Source: Furfurilactobacillus milii (GTDB lineage: Bacteria; Bacillota; Bacilli; Lactobacillales; Lactobacillaceae). Taken from it: DNA of 64,000 nt. The DNA lies in NCBI RefSeq assembly GCF_021654115.1, contig NZ_JAIWJF010000001.1, positions 517,234-581,233 on the forward strand. Direction: 5' to 3'. Numbering within the stretch: the first letter of the stretch is position 1; each line of letters begins with the position of its first letter. Positions 18,341-29,800 of the stretch are shown here, in pieces. Both the position numbers and the translations under genes were made by a program. A model generated the notes under the pieces. The model was not told the origin of the DNA. It worked only from the letters and a program-made list of their open reading frames with translations, and searched no databases.

Positions 18341-20311
18341 ATGAAGTTGTTTGGTGGAAAAAAACAGACGACGGTGCCAGCACATCGTCATGAATCAGTG
18401 ATTAAAGCGAAGGGTTCTAATTCAACAGCGGGTAGTCAATCTGCTACAGCCACAAAGACGGTGATCCACACAACAGCCCAACTCCAAGATGGTCAAGAAG
18501 ATAAGCAGGATGCAGTAGCTGCCGAGATTAATCACGATGATGCGCAATCACTGGAGACAGCGGTTGAGGAGCGCCAGCAGCTTGAACAGCAAGTGGACCA
18601 ATTAAATGAGCAGTATGGCACTGCCCGTGGACACCTACGCTCTAAGTTATTGACGGAAAAGGATTTATTGCGATCACAATCTCGCCGCGTCAATCAGTTG
18701 TATGAAGTCGCCAGTGAGCAGCGGAACGCGCACTTTGAGACGTTTGGTAAACTGCAAGCTAAGCGAACGGCTTTGCTGGCGCAGATTAAACAAAATGATG
18801 CGCATCGTCAAGAATTACAGAATTCCTGCGATAAACATGCCCGAACGCTACGAATGTTGCAGGCACAGCTGGCCACGGTGAAAAAGGAACGGCAGTCATT
18901 GAGTGACCAAGAGCACACGTTAATTGGTGCAATCAACACTCAGTCGAACTTGACGGACATGATGTCTGTAATTAATGATAAACGACAACAGATCACGGCA
19001 ATTAATGCGCAAGACCATGATCTTAAGCTGACTTTAAGCGGCTTAAACACTAGTGTTGCTCAAGAGCAAACAACTATTAATAAGCTACAGGAACAGGTAC
19101 GTTCAGCAACTCAACAAGCTGCCGATAATCAACAAATCATTGATTTGAAACATCAAGTTGAGGTGCTGACGACACAATTGTCAGATCAGCAAGCCCAACT
19201 GTCGAAAGATGATGAAAAACTTGGCGAACTGCGATCACAAAAGAATGTATTGAGCCAGAGCTTCGATGAACTGGCAGACCGGATGAAATTTTATTTTAAC
19301 TCCACTAAGGTCATTGATACGTATAACTTTGATCCAAAACGTCACTATGTTTTGTATTCTAATACGTTGCTACCACTGGGCCAGCTTAACGGTGAATTCA
19401 GTTTGCAACGCATCGACCAGCTTTTCGATAACACGCGGACGCAATACGATATTCTAACAACTGATTTTAACCGTGAGCTAGGCACGATTTGGGCCACCTA
19501 CCAAAGTCAGGGGATTTTGCGGCACGCCCATGATTTGATGAATCCGTACTTGGCCATGCAACATGAGGGTCGTCGTCAGCCTCATCAAACAGACATTGTG
19601 TTGCCGCTGGATCAAGCGCAGGATTGGCAAGTGGAGGAAGGCACTCGGGAACAACCAGAAAAGATCAAGTCTAAAACAAGTTCGCAAGTCGTCACCTTGC
19701 AGTACCGCACGGATCGTTCACTGTCTAGTGTGATGTACTATCAGGATGAGCAGCTTTACAAGATGGCCATTTATGACTCAAAAAATGTGTTATTAGCCAC
19801 GCAATACGCCGATCCACATGACGCTACTAAAGCTGCTTCGGAGATTTACTACCGGCCAGATCACAGTGTGGCCCTTGAAAAGGTCTACTTTCCGGATCAT
19901 GTAGTGGTTCAATCCACTGAGGATGCAAAGATCGTGGAACATGCTTTTGATAGTGAGGCATCTTTTTATGAATGGTGGTTAATTTCTCATGCACTAACTT
20001 CATGCCAAGATTCTCTGATTATTGGAACCGAAGCACCATTTTTCAAACGGCTATTAAATGACAGTGCCCGCAAATTTGAATTGGTTCCTCTGATCAGTTC
20101 AACTGCAGATACCTCATTGATAGATGCGATCATTGCGGATGATTCACCAATTAATAATGTGTTGGTCAGCAACGAGCAGGTTCATCAGTCGTTAATGGAC
20201 CGGCTGAATCGCGACATGCACATCCAAGTTGTTGACCCAACGGGACTAGTAACGCCAAAGCCGAAACAAAAGAAGGTTAAAACCCGGATTTATATTCCTA
20301 AAGTAGGCTAG
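18341..20311 (+). CDS. Adhesin-1 companion: coiled-coil plus Gtf-chaperone-like protein
   Basis: 656 residues, about 50% like the 648-residue protein after adhesin 2 by eye, especially in the C-terminal half. Order: a conserved MKLFG start; a low-complexity stretch to about 60; a long coiled coil (about 65-310, many Gln/Lys/Glu heptads); a YYFNSTK/FDPKRHYVLYSN block; a beta-meander with the rhythm VMYYQDEQLYKMAIYD, EIYYRPDHSVALEKVYF (about 440-540); then half a Rossmann-like domain and the invariant end KTRIYIPKV. The meander resembles the DUF1975-type domain of GtfA/GtfB. The nucleotide-sugar-binding half of a GT-B enzyme is absent, so no catalysis is expected. No signal peptide: it is cytoplasmic. 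Its place after the adhesin suggests a dedicated glycosylation or export chaperone (inference). Confidence 0.7.
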   Translation: MKLFGGKKQTTVPAHRHESVIKAKGSNSTAGSQSATATKTVIHTTAQLQDGQEDKQDAVAAEINHDDAQSLETAVEERQQLEQQVDQLNEQYGTARGHLRSKLLTEKDLLRSQSRRVNQLYEVASEQRNAHFETFGKLQAKRTALLAQIKQNDAHRQELQNSCDKHARTLRMLQAQLATVKKERQSLSDQEHTLIGAINTQSNLTDMMSVINDKRQQITAINAQDHDLKLTLSGLNTSVAQEQTTINKLQEQVRSATQQAADNQQIIDLKHQVEVLTTQLSDQQAQLSKDDEKLGELRSQKNVLSQSFDELADRMKFYFNSTKVIDTYNFDPKRHYVLYSNTLLPLGQLNGEFSLQRIDQLFDNTRTQYDILTTDFNRELGTIWATYQSQGILRHAHDLMNPYLAMQHEGRRQPHQTDIVLPLDQAQDWQVEEGTREQPEKIKSKTSSQVVTLQYRTDRSLSSVMYYQDEQLYKMAIYDSKNVLLATQYADPHDATKAASEIYYRPDHSVALEKVYFPDHVVVQSTEDAKIVEHAFDSEASFYEWWLISHALTSCQDSLIIGTEAPFFKRLLNDSARKFELVPLISSTADTSLIDAIIADDSPINNVLVSNEQVHQSLMDRLNRDMHIQVVDPTGLVTPKPKQKKVKTRIYIPKVG

Positions 20312-20341
20312 TTTCAATGAAGTGAAAATAGGTTTTAAAAG

Positions 20342-20370
20342 GGAGTGCTCATTGTGAGCACTCCTTTTTT
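20342..20370 (+). terminator. Terminator after companion 1
   Basis: GGAGTGCTCA (20342-20351), a three-base loop, TGAGCACTCC (20355-20364) and TTTTTT: a textbook Rho-independent terminator that closes the first adhesin cassette. Confidence 0.95.
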
Positions 20371-20893
20371 GTCGATCATTTATTAAGTGGTTAAAGTTTG
20401 ATATTATCCATATTTCGGTTTAATAGTCGGCATTTTTATTTGATATTAGTTCGGTAATGATCCAAAAATTAAAACACTTTAGTGAATAATCTAGTCTGTG
20501 TTCTAAACCGATTTTAAAATAAGTTAGTTAAGCGGCTTAAATTCGTAATTACCTGGTGCACAATTGATTTAGCTGACACACAATATTATTGGTATACCAA
20601 TTGTACATACGTGTTTATTAATATTGTGTTTTCGGCATAAATTATAGTTGTACAAGTAGACCATTTGCGTGCTACACTCTGTTTGAAATCAATCGAGGGG
20701 ATGAATTTTAATGAAAAAAAGGCGACTTATTTACGAGCAATAGTATACTGGGTTGACAAATAACGGGATATAACATTAATAAACATATTTAATAAACTAT
20801 TTTATATTATTTGCATCCAATGCCAGATTGATTTTATCCATATTTGTTTTTTAGTTGCTTTATCAGTGTTTAATTTCAGGGGGGTTGTTGAAA
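20371..20893 (+). promoter_or_regulatory. Leader region of adhesin 2 with conserved promoter
   Basis: TGTACA (20649-20654), 18 bases, then TACACT (20673-20678) with an upstream TGC matches the adhesin 1 promoter. GAGGGG (20695-20700) is followed by ATG 20711, which could open a ten-residue leader peptide (MKKRRLIYEQ); this is speculative. A ~200-nt leader then runs to the adhesin ribosome site AGGGGGG. No real gene is seen here. Confidence 0.5.
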
Positions 20894-23800
20894 ATGTCAC
20901 GTAAGAATGAAGAGATTGCAGACACAATAACAAGTACGAAAGAACACTATAAAATGTATAAAGCGGGCAAGCAGTGGCTGTTTGCCGGTATTACTGTTTT
21001 TACGTTCGGCGGACTCTTAGCCGGTGGTGAACAAGCCGCAAAGGCCGATGCAACCAGCAGTAATGGTAGCGCTACTGCTGATCCACAAACAGACGCAACG
21101 AAGCAAACGAATGCACCGTTGGAATTTTCAACGAGCGTTACACAAACAAATGCCACAGCAAGTGCTGCGCCAGCATCAGTTGCACCTGCATCCGTAGCAG
21201 CCAGTCAGTCGTCTGTAAAGACCAGCACAGCTTCTGCGCAAACGACGAATTCACAAGCGTCAACTGCACCTAGCTCTGTAGCAGGCAAAACACAGACCGC
21301 ACAAACATCAACTGCGCCGACATCTGTGACGAGTCAAGCAAGTGAAGCACAAACATCGACTACATCTACAGCCAGTCAGGTGAAGGATGTTCAGACATCC
21401 ACGTCACCTGCATCCGTAGCAAGTGCTACGAAGGATGCTCAAGCATCGACAGCGCCTGCCTCTGCGACAAGTGTTGCAAAGGATACACAAACGTCAACTG
21501 CGTCAGCATCTGTATCAAGTCAAACAAAGACTGATCAGACCACAAGCCAAGCTAAAAATACAACAACGTCGACAGCTGCGGCATCAACCACAAGTCAAAC
21601 TAGTGGTACTGCGCAGACGTCGACCGTACCTGCCTCCGCAGCAACAAATACATCAACAGTAACATCACAAACATCAGCGGCTTCCACAGCGCCGACTAAA
21701 CAGGTGACCACTTTACCCGACAATGCGACTAGTCAACAGGTTGCGGACGCCAAGTCAGCAGCCTTAGCAGCATTTGCCGAAACTGGCACACCACAAGAAA
21801 TTACCCAGAAAGATGCGGCAGTTAGCAGTGATGCTACTACCTCAGCGGACGTGACTTCGGCTGCAACGACTAGCACGGCTGCTAATCAAGCATGGACTGA
21901 TTACAGTAAGGTGTTAGCCGCAGCTCAGGCTGAAAAATCTGCCGACTACACTAATGCTTCATATTCGTTGTTGCAAACAGCATTAGCTAATGCTAACGGT
22001 ATGACGCAATCGGCAGCAAAGACAGCGCTCAAATCAGCCCAACAGCAAATTCAGGCTGCTATTGATAGTCTGATTCCTAACTTGGGGGCTGGCGGTCAAG
22101 GACAACTTCAAAACACAATCAGTGCTGATCAAACAAAATACGCAAATACAACAGCTTCTGAATACACAACGGCTGCTTGGAAGACGTACACAGATGCCTT
22201 GTCTGCTGCCAATGCGGGTCTGTCTGATTCTGCAACTACAGCGAACACATTCTCTGTTTTGTACAAGAAATTAACTGACGCAACAGCTGGCCTTGAACTC
22301 AACAAATCATCTGTATTGTTCACTCAATTAGGAAATGTAATGAGTAGTGCAGCGACTAAGCTGAATAATTCTGGGTCCTATACAGTTGCGTCTATTCAAA
22401 ATTTACAAACGGCTCAAAACGCCGCCCAGAGGATTTTGGCAGCTTCTGCAGCACAGGACATTCAAACAGCTACACAAAATTTACAAACGGCGTTAGAGGC
22501 TTTGATTCCCTCCGGTTCATTGTCTTCATTACAAAACGTCCTTAATACAACTAGCGTTACATATAACGCTAACCAAACAGCTGATGCTACCAAGACTAAT
22601 TATGCATATGCCGCATACACTAAGAGTAGTTGGGACACATTTGCCAGTGCTTATGTTTATGCTAAAGCAGTTATGAACAATGGTGCGGCTACCCCGGACC
22701 AGATTAGTATTTCCAGCTATACTCTTCAGCAGGCGTACCAAAACTTATTGACGACAAAGGCAACGAATCTTCTTTTGAGTGATGCAATTGCAGGTGGTGA
22801 TCAATTACTGGAAGAAGGTTCAGGTAGTGCGTATGGTTCACAAAGTACACAATCTTTAAAGGATGCCATTTCTGCCGCACAGACCTTGTTGGCAAGTGAT
22901 GGGACTCCTCTTGCCACCAGCACACCCGATCAATTGAATCAGGCTACTAATGTTATTCAATCTGCAATTAATGGATTGACTACGGCTACTAATTCTGCGT
23001 GGAACAACTTGAATAAATATATTCAAACTGCTGATACCCTTTCCGCAGGCGATTATACAGCTGATACATTTGCCACTCTGACAGGTGCACTCAGCAAAGC
23101 CAAAGGTGCACTTTATGATGATTCAACTGCTGCTTCATTACAGTCCGATGCTGATTCATTACGAGATGCATTATGGGCGGCAACACCAGCAAACAAAACG
23201 ATTTCCACTGCCAAAATGGCATTATCGGCGGCAGTTAAAAAAGCTCAAAGCGCGGTTACATCTGAATCAAACTATTCAGTTGACACGTATCAAACATTCG
23301 CAATTGCCTTGGCTGTTGCAGAGAAGCTACTTGATAGCGCAAGCATGGATAACACAGCAATGCAGAAAGCCAGTGATAATTTAGTCTTTTACCAAAATAA
23401 CTTAGTCGCTCCGTTTAAAGCTAGTGGCGGTTCATACAACGGTTCAGTGAACAATATTTCAACTACAGGGGCGCTTGGTGTGCCAGGTCGCGGTTTTGAT
23501 ACGGTCAGCATTGTTAATGGTAGCACGATAACATTTGGAGGTTCGACAAACTTTGTTGGAGTGAATGTAGCTCCAAGCTTTACGTCAACTTGGACATTAC
23601 CAATTAGCCTAGCACCATTTTTTAAAACAACTAATTGGCAAAAGTATGTCAATCTTGCATATGTTTTAAAGTCTAGTATTAGTTCACTCGGAACAGGAAC
23701 GAATGTATTACAAGATGGACTAAATCCAGACAACAAGGAACCATTAACAACGGCCCTTGCAAATGGCGACTTTATACTTCGGGTTAGTTACAACACGTTT

Positions 23801-26800
23801 GGTCAGCCGGTGCTGACGCTTGTTTCGAAGAACTTATCAGCTATTTCCGCACTTCCTTCAGTACAATACTATTTTACGCTGGATATTGGAACATGGTCGA
23901 ACGAAACAAATCAGTATTTACCGCGTATTACAGGCGATCAAACACTTAATGATGTTACGTATCGTACTGTTATCAATGGACTTACTGGTGCTGTCAGCTT
24001 AGGACCGGCGTCCAGCAAGAATCTTGAAAACGCGTTTGCCACTATTTCAGATAGTTCAATCACACCGAACACGCCACAATCTAACTACTCAACGTCTGCA
24101 GCCGCTGGTCCAGCCACGTTAATTAATCAGACTCAGAAGTTGGTACCACAATTTGTAGCTACCGATAATTTAACCTCCGCAGTTGTCCAAGGGACCAACA
24201 CCATTACTGGTAAAGTAACCCTCGATACATCGACAGATATGCCCGGTGATATTTACCAAGTTGTCTTTACTGACACGACCACTGGGGCAACCACGACGGC
24301 AAATATTAATAAGTCTGACGGAACTTTTGTTGCCAGCTTTGGAAACACTGTAGGGACCACGACGACTGGATTAAATATTAATACTGGCGATCAGATTACG
24401 GCTCAAATTCAACGTGTCAACACGATTAATGGTTACGTTTCACAGGGTACATTAGGCTATGCTAGTGCCAGTGTTCCAGCGGCGCAAACACCGTATGTTT
24501 ATGTTAATCCAAATGACATTAAGGTTGGTTCAAGTACTATTTCTGGGACAATTTCTAGTTTAATTTCCACAATTACGAAATCTTCTGAAGCTGCTGCGTC
24601 TATCACAATGAATAAACCATCGTCTGACGATTTAAATGTTTACACCGTTAGTGTCACGGTTTATAACCCAGATGGTTCGGTTAACGCGCAAACGACGACT
24701 CAGGTTGCCAAAGATGGTACTTGGACAACTCAAGTTGGGACACCTTTAACAGCGGGTAAGTATGTTGAAGCAACGGCTCACGTCTCAGTCGGGATTATCT
24801 CAGGAAATAACGAAGTGCAACCGACTGGGGTTCAGCTGACTAACTTGAACACGAACGTTTCCGACCCTATCTATGTTGAAGCCAATAAAGATGCTTTGAA
24901 TACTGCAATCGCAACTGCAGACACAGTTTCACAACAGCAAGGTAGTTATCCACACACCACCGATGTTCAGTGGTCAACACTTGCCGGAGCACTGAGCGAT
25001 GCGAAAACAGTAACGGCCGATAAGACAGCGACACAGACAACTGTTAATGAAACACTCAAAAAGTTGGATGCTGCAATGACGGCAATCACGTTATCCAAGT
25101 CAGGTCTTGAAGACGCAATTAAGGCAGCCCCATTGGCAGGTAATGCTTCAAAATACACGCCAACCAGTTGGAGCAATCTACAAACAGCTTTGGATCAAGC
25201 ACACGCAGTTGATCAAAATTCAGGTGCAACAGCCGATCAAATTACCAGCGCAACAAATGCATTGTTAGATGCAACAAGTGCTCTTCAGTTTGTCACCGCT
25301 GCGACTACGACAAACAATGCCGCTAGTGATGCAACCTCAATGGCTGCTAACGCGAACAGCGATGCAACGCTTGCCACTAGTGGCGCAACGGCTTCTAAGG
25401 ACGCTGCCAGTGCAGCCAGTCTGGCAGCCTCTGCGGCCAATGATTTGGCTTCAAAGGGCTCCGATGCCAGCGACAATTTGTTAACGGCTGCCGTTAAAGC
25501 AACGCAAGCCCAAGAATTAGCTGCCCAAGCGGCTGCGAATGCAATGCGGGCTGCTAATGAAGCGAAAGCTGCTTCACTATCTGCTAGTGCTGCTCAGTCT
25601 GCCGCGACTGCAGCCAACACGACAGAATCTAAAGCAATTGCTCAAACCGCGACATCTGCAGCTCAAGAGGCAACACGGAACGCTGCCACAGCTCAAGCCG
25701 CCGCTGCTGAAGCAGCTAATGCTGCGCAAGCAGTTCAAGCAGGTTACCTAGCAGCTAAGGCAAATGCAGCAACCGCTGCTGTTAGTGCCGCGGCGTCAAC
25801 GGCTAGCGCACAGACATCTGCAGCTACTTCCGCAATTGCCGCCGGTAATCAAAGTGCAGCCAGTGCAGCATTAAGTGCAGCCAGTGCAGCATTATCTGAT
25901 GCTAAGACGAAAGCATCAGCTGCTGACACAGCTACTAAGGCTGCAGCCAGTGCAGCTAGCGATGTTCAGTCTGCTGCAAACGTAGCTGGAGCGCCAGCTA
26001 ACGCACAATCAAACGCAATTGCTGCCAGTGAAGCTGCTGCAAAGGCTGCAGCCAATTTGAAAGCTGCTAACGATAGTGCCACCGCAGCGTCAACCGGTTA
26101 CGATACCGCTAAGACGGCCTACACAACGATGACGCCAAGTACCGGTGGCACGACTGGTTCAACCGGCACAACTGGTACAGATGCTAACGGTAACAAAGTA
26201 ACGACAACATTAAACAGTGATGGTTCAACAACTGCTGTTACCACTGATAAAGACGGGAAGACTATTTCCACGGTCAAGACTAATGCTGATGGCAGTTCCA
26301 GCACGACTACACCAAACTCTGATGGCTCAAGTACCACTGTTAATAAGGATAAGGCTGGCAAGGTTGTAACGTCAGCAACAACGACGCCAAATAGTGACGG
26401 ATCCAGCACAACAGTTGTGACCGATGCTGCTGGTAAGACGGTATCGACAACAACGACCGGATCTGATGGTAGCACGACGACAGTCATTCCAAACAGTGAT
26501 GGTTCAACGACCACTACGCAACGTGATCCTCAGGGTAAGTTAGTATCCGAAACCAAGAAGAATGCTGATGGCACAAGTGTCACAACAACGCCAAATTCAG
26601 ATGGATCATCTACGAGTGTAAACAAGGATGCTTCTGGAAAAGTAATTTCGACTACGACCACTGATCCGTTTGGTAACACAGCAACAACGACGCCAATGAG
26701 TGATGGCAGCAGCCAGACGGTCTTTAAGGATCCATCTGGTAAGACGTTATCGACCGTTACAAAGGATGCCAACGGTAAGGTTACATCTACTGTTGTTCCG

Positions 26801-29800
26801 ACGAGTGATGGCGGAACGGTTACAACGACGCCAACGAGTGATGGCGGCAGCGTTGTGGTCACCAAGAATGCAAATGGCGACACACTGTCAACTGTTACCA
26901 AGGATGCTAACGGCAACATTGTTTCCAAAGCAACAACTGATCCAAACGGTAATAAAGTCACAGCTACGACTGGCTCAGATGGGTCAACAACGACAACCAC
27001 TGTGGATCCGGCTGGTAAGACGATCTCAACAACGATTAAGGATCCAGCTGGTAATACCACGACAACAGCGGCTGGTTCAGATGGCAGCACAACAATTACG
27101 GCCAAGGATCCTCAAGGGACGGTTGTTTCAACAACGGTAAAGAAACCTGATGGCAGTTCAACAGTTACTACACCTGCTAGTGATGGCAGCACAACCGTTG
27201 TTACTAAGGACGCCACTGGCAAGGTAACTGCAACAACAGTTACTGGCAAGGACGGTAGTTCGACGACTACCACGCCAAACAGTGATGGCACCGACACTGT
27301 AGTGAAGAAAGACGCCAGTGGCAAGGTCATTTCTACCACAACGACCGGCGGTAATAGCGGCAACACAGGGTCGACCACAACAGGTTCAGATGGTAGCACG
27401 ACAACAACATTGCCTAATGGTGACACGACCACGACTGTTAAGAATTCCGATGGCTCTACTACAGCAACTACTAAGGACCCATCTGGTAAGGTCATTTCCA
27501 CGACACAAACTGCTAAAGATGGCAGCAAAGTTGTCACTGAAACGGGCTCAGATGGTACTGTGACGACCACAAACATTGACGCAAGTGGTAAAACGACTAG
27601 CACGTCAGTTAAGAAACCAACTGGTGAAACGACTACTACAACGGTTGGCAGCGATGGTTCAACAGTAATCGTCACGACTGATCCTAGTGGTAAGACGATT
27701 TCAACGGTTGATAAGGATGCTAACGGTAATGTCACGTCTAAAGTAACGACCAATCCGACAACCGGAGAGGTGACAACGGTAACGCCAACCTCTGATGGCG
27801 GTACAAAGACACAAATTACGGATTCAAAGGGCAACGTTATCTCAACTGTCACTAAAGATCCGTTTGGCAACACCAGCACGACGACACCTAATTCGGATGG
27901 TAGCAGCACAACGGTTAATAAGGATCCTAATGGCAAGCTGATCTCGACCGTGGATACCACGACATCAGGCGCGACTAAGACGACGACGCCAACAGCCAAT
28001 GGTGGCAGCCAAACAGTCACTAAAGATCCAAATGGTAACGTTACTTCCACTGACGTCAAGAATCCGAATGGCTCGACTGTTGAAACTACGCCAACTTCAG
28101 ACGGTGGTTCGCAGACTGTTACAAAGGACCCAACTGGTAAGGTAACATCCACAACCACAACGGATCCGAAGGGTAACACATCTACAACCACGCCAACTTC
28201 CGATGGCGGCACACAGACGGTTACCAAGGATCCAAACGGCAATACCACGTCGACTACAGTTAAAGACCCATCAGGCAACGTTTCAGTGACTATGCCGACT
28301 GACGGCGGTGGCACCAAGACAGTCACGACTGATCCAACTGGTCATGAGACATCTACAACGACCAAAGATCCGTATGGAAACACTTCAACAACGACACCAA
28401 CTTCAGATGGTGGTACGACGACGGTTACCAAGGATCCAAATGGTAATACCACTTCAACGACTGTTAAAGATCCAAGCGGTAACACGACAACGACCACACC
28501 AACTTCAGGCGGCGGTACTGAAACCGTTAATAAGGACCCTCATGGTAATACGACATCTACTGTTCAAACTGGCTCAGATGGTTCATCCATTACGACGACA
28601 CCAAACAGTGACGGTACGAGTCAAGTTGTGACCAAGGATCCTAGCGGTAAGGTAACCAATACCGAAACCACAGGAACGCCTGCCGCAGATAGCCAGACGA
28701 CGCAGAATAGTGATGGTACCAGCACAACGGTTACTAAAGATCCGAAGACCGGGACCGTCACCACAACGACTAAGGGTGTCAATGGCAACATCACGGATAT
28801 TGCAACGAAGAACAGCGATGGTACTTCCACGGACAAACAATTCAATGATGATGGTAGTTACACAATTGTTGATAAAGACGCAAGTGGCAACGTCACTGGT
28901 GCAACAGTTGCTGACCGCAACGGTGGTAAGGTTGCGCTCGTTAAGAATAGCGACGGCACAACAACAGCAACGACAACCGATCCAACGGGTAAGGTTACTG
29001 GAACTGCCACAATTCCTGCTAAGGGCGGCACAGTTACAGTCGGTGGCAAGACTGCAACGGTCGGTAGTGATGGCACTATGACCGTCGGCGGTCCCGCCGC
29101 TGATAGTATTAACACGAACGTTGATCCAAGAGGCGCAGTCACATTGTCGCGGACATTAGTTGATGCTACTGGAGTTTCCGTTGATCCTAAGAATTACTAC
29201 GACCACACTTCGGCCGCAGGCAGCGGTAGCACCGGTTCGACGGGTACAACAGGGTCAGATGGCAATACTGGTTCGACTGGAACTACTGGATCAACAGGGA
29301 CAACCGGATCAGATGGTAGCACTGGTTCAACAGGGACTACCCCTGAACCAACGGTTACGCACAATTCAGACGGTTCAACAACGACGACAACTACTGATGC
29401 TTCGGGCAAAGTGATTGATGTCGTTACCAAGAAACCGGATGGCAGTTCAACAGAAGTGAAGACAACACCAGCTGGTACGGTCACAATCAATCGTGATCCA
29501 GAAAACAAGGTAACTGGTTCAACAATCAGCAATCCAAGTGGCACCAACGTTACGTTTGCTAAGAATCCTGATGGTACTACGACCGCAACGGCTACTGACG
29601 CCACAGGGAAAGTCGTTGGCACGCAAGTATTCCCAGCTGCTGGTGGTACTGCAACCTTAAATGGTCAGGCTGTCACGGTTGATCCAGATGGTAGCGTCAC
29701 TGTTGCAGGTCCTAACAAAGGTGATATTGCAACGACTGTTGACCCGACTGGCCAAGTTAAGTTGTTCAGGTCCCTGGTTGATGCACGGGAAACAACCGTA

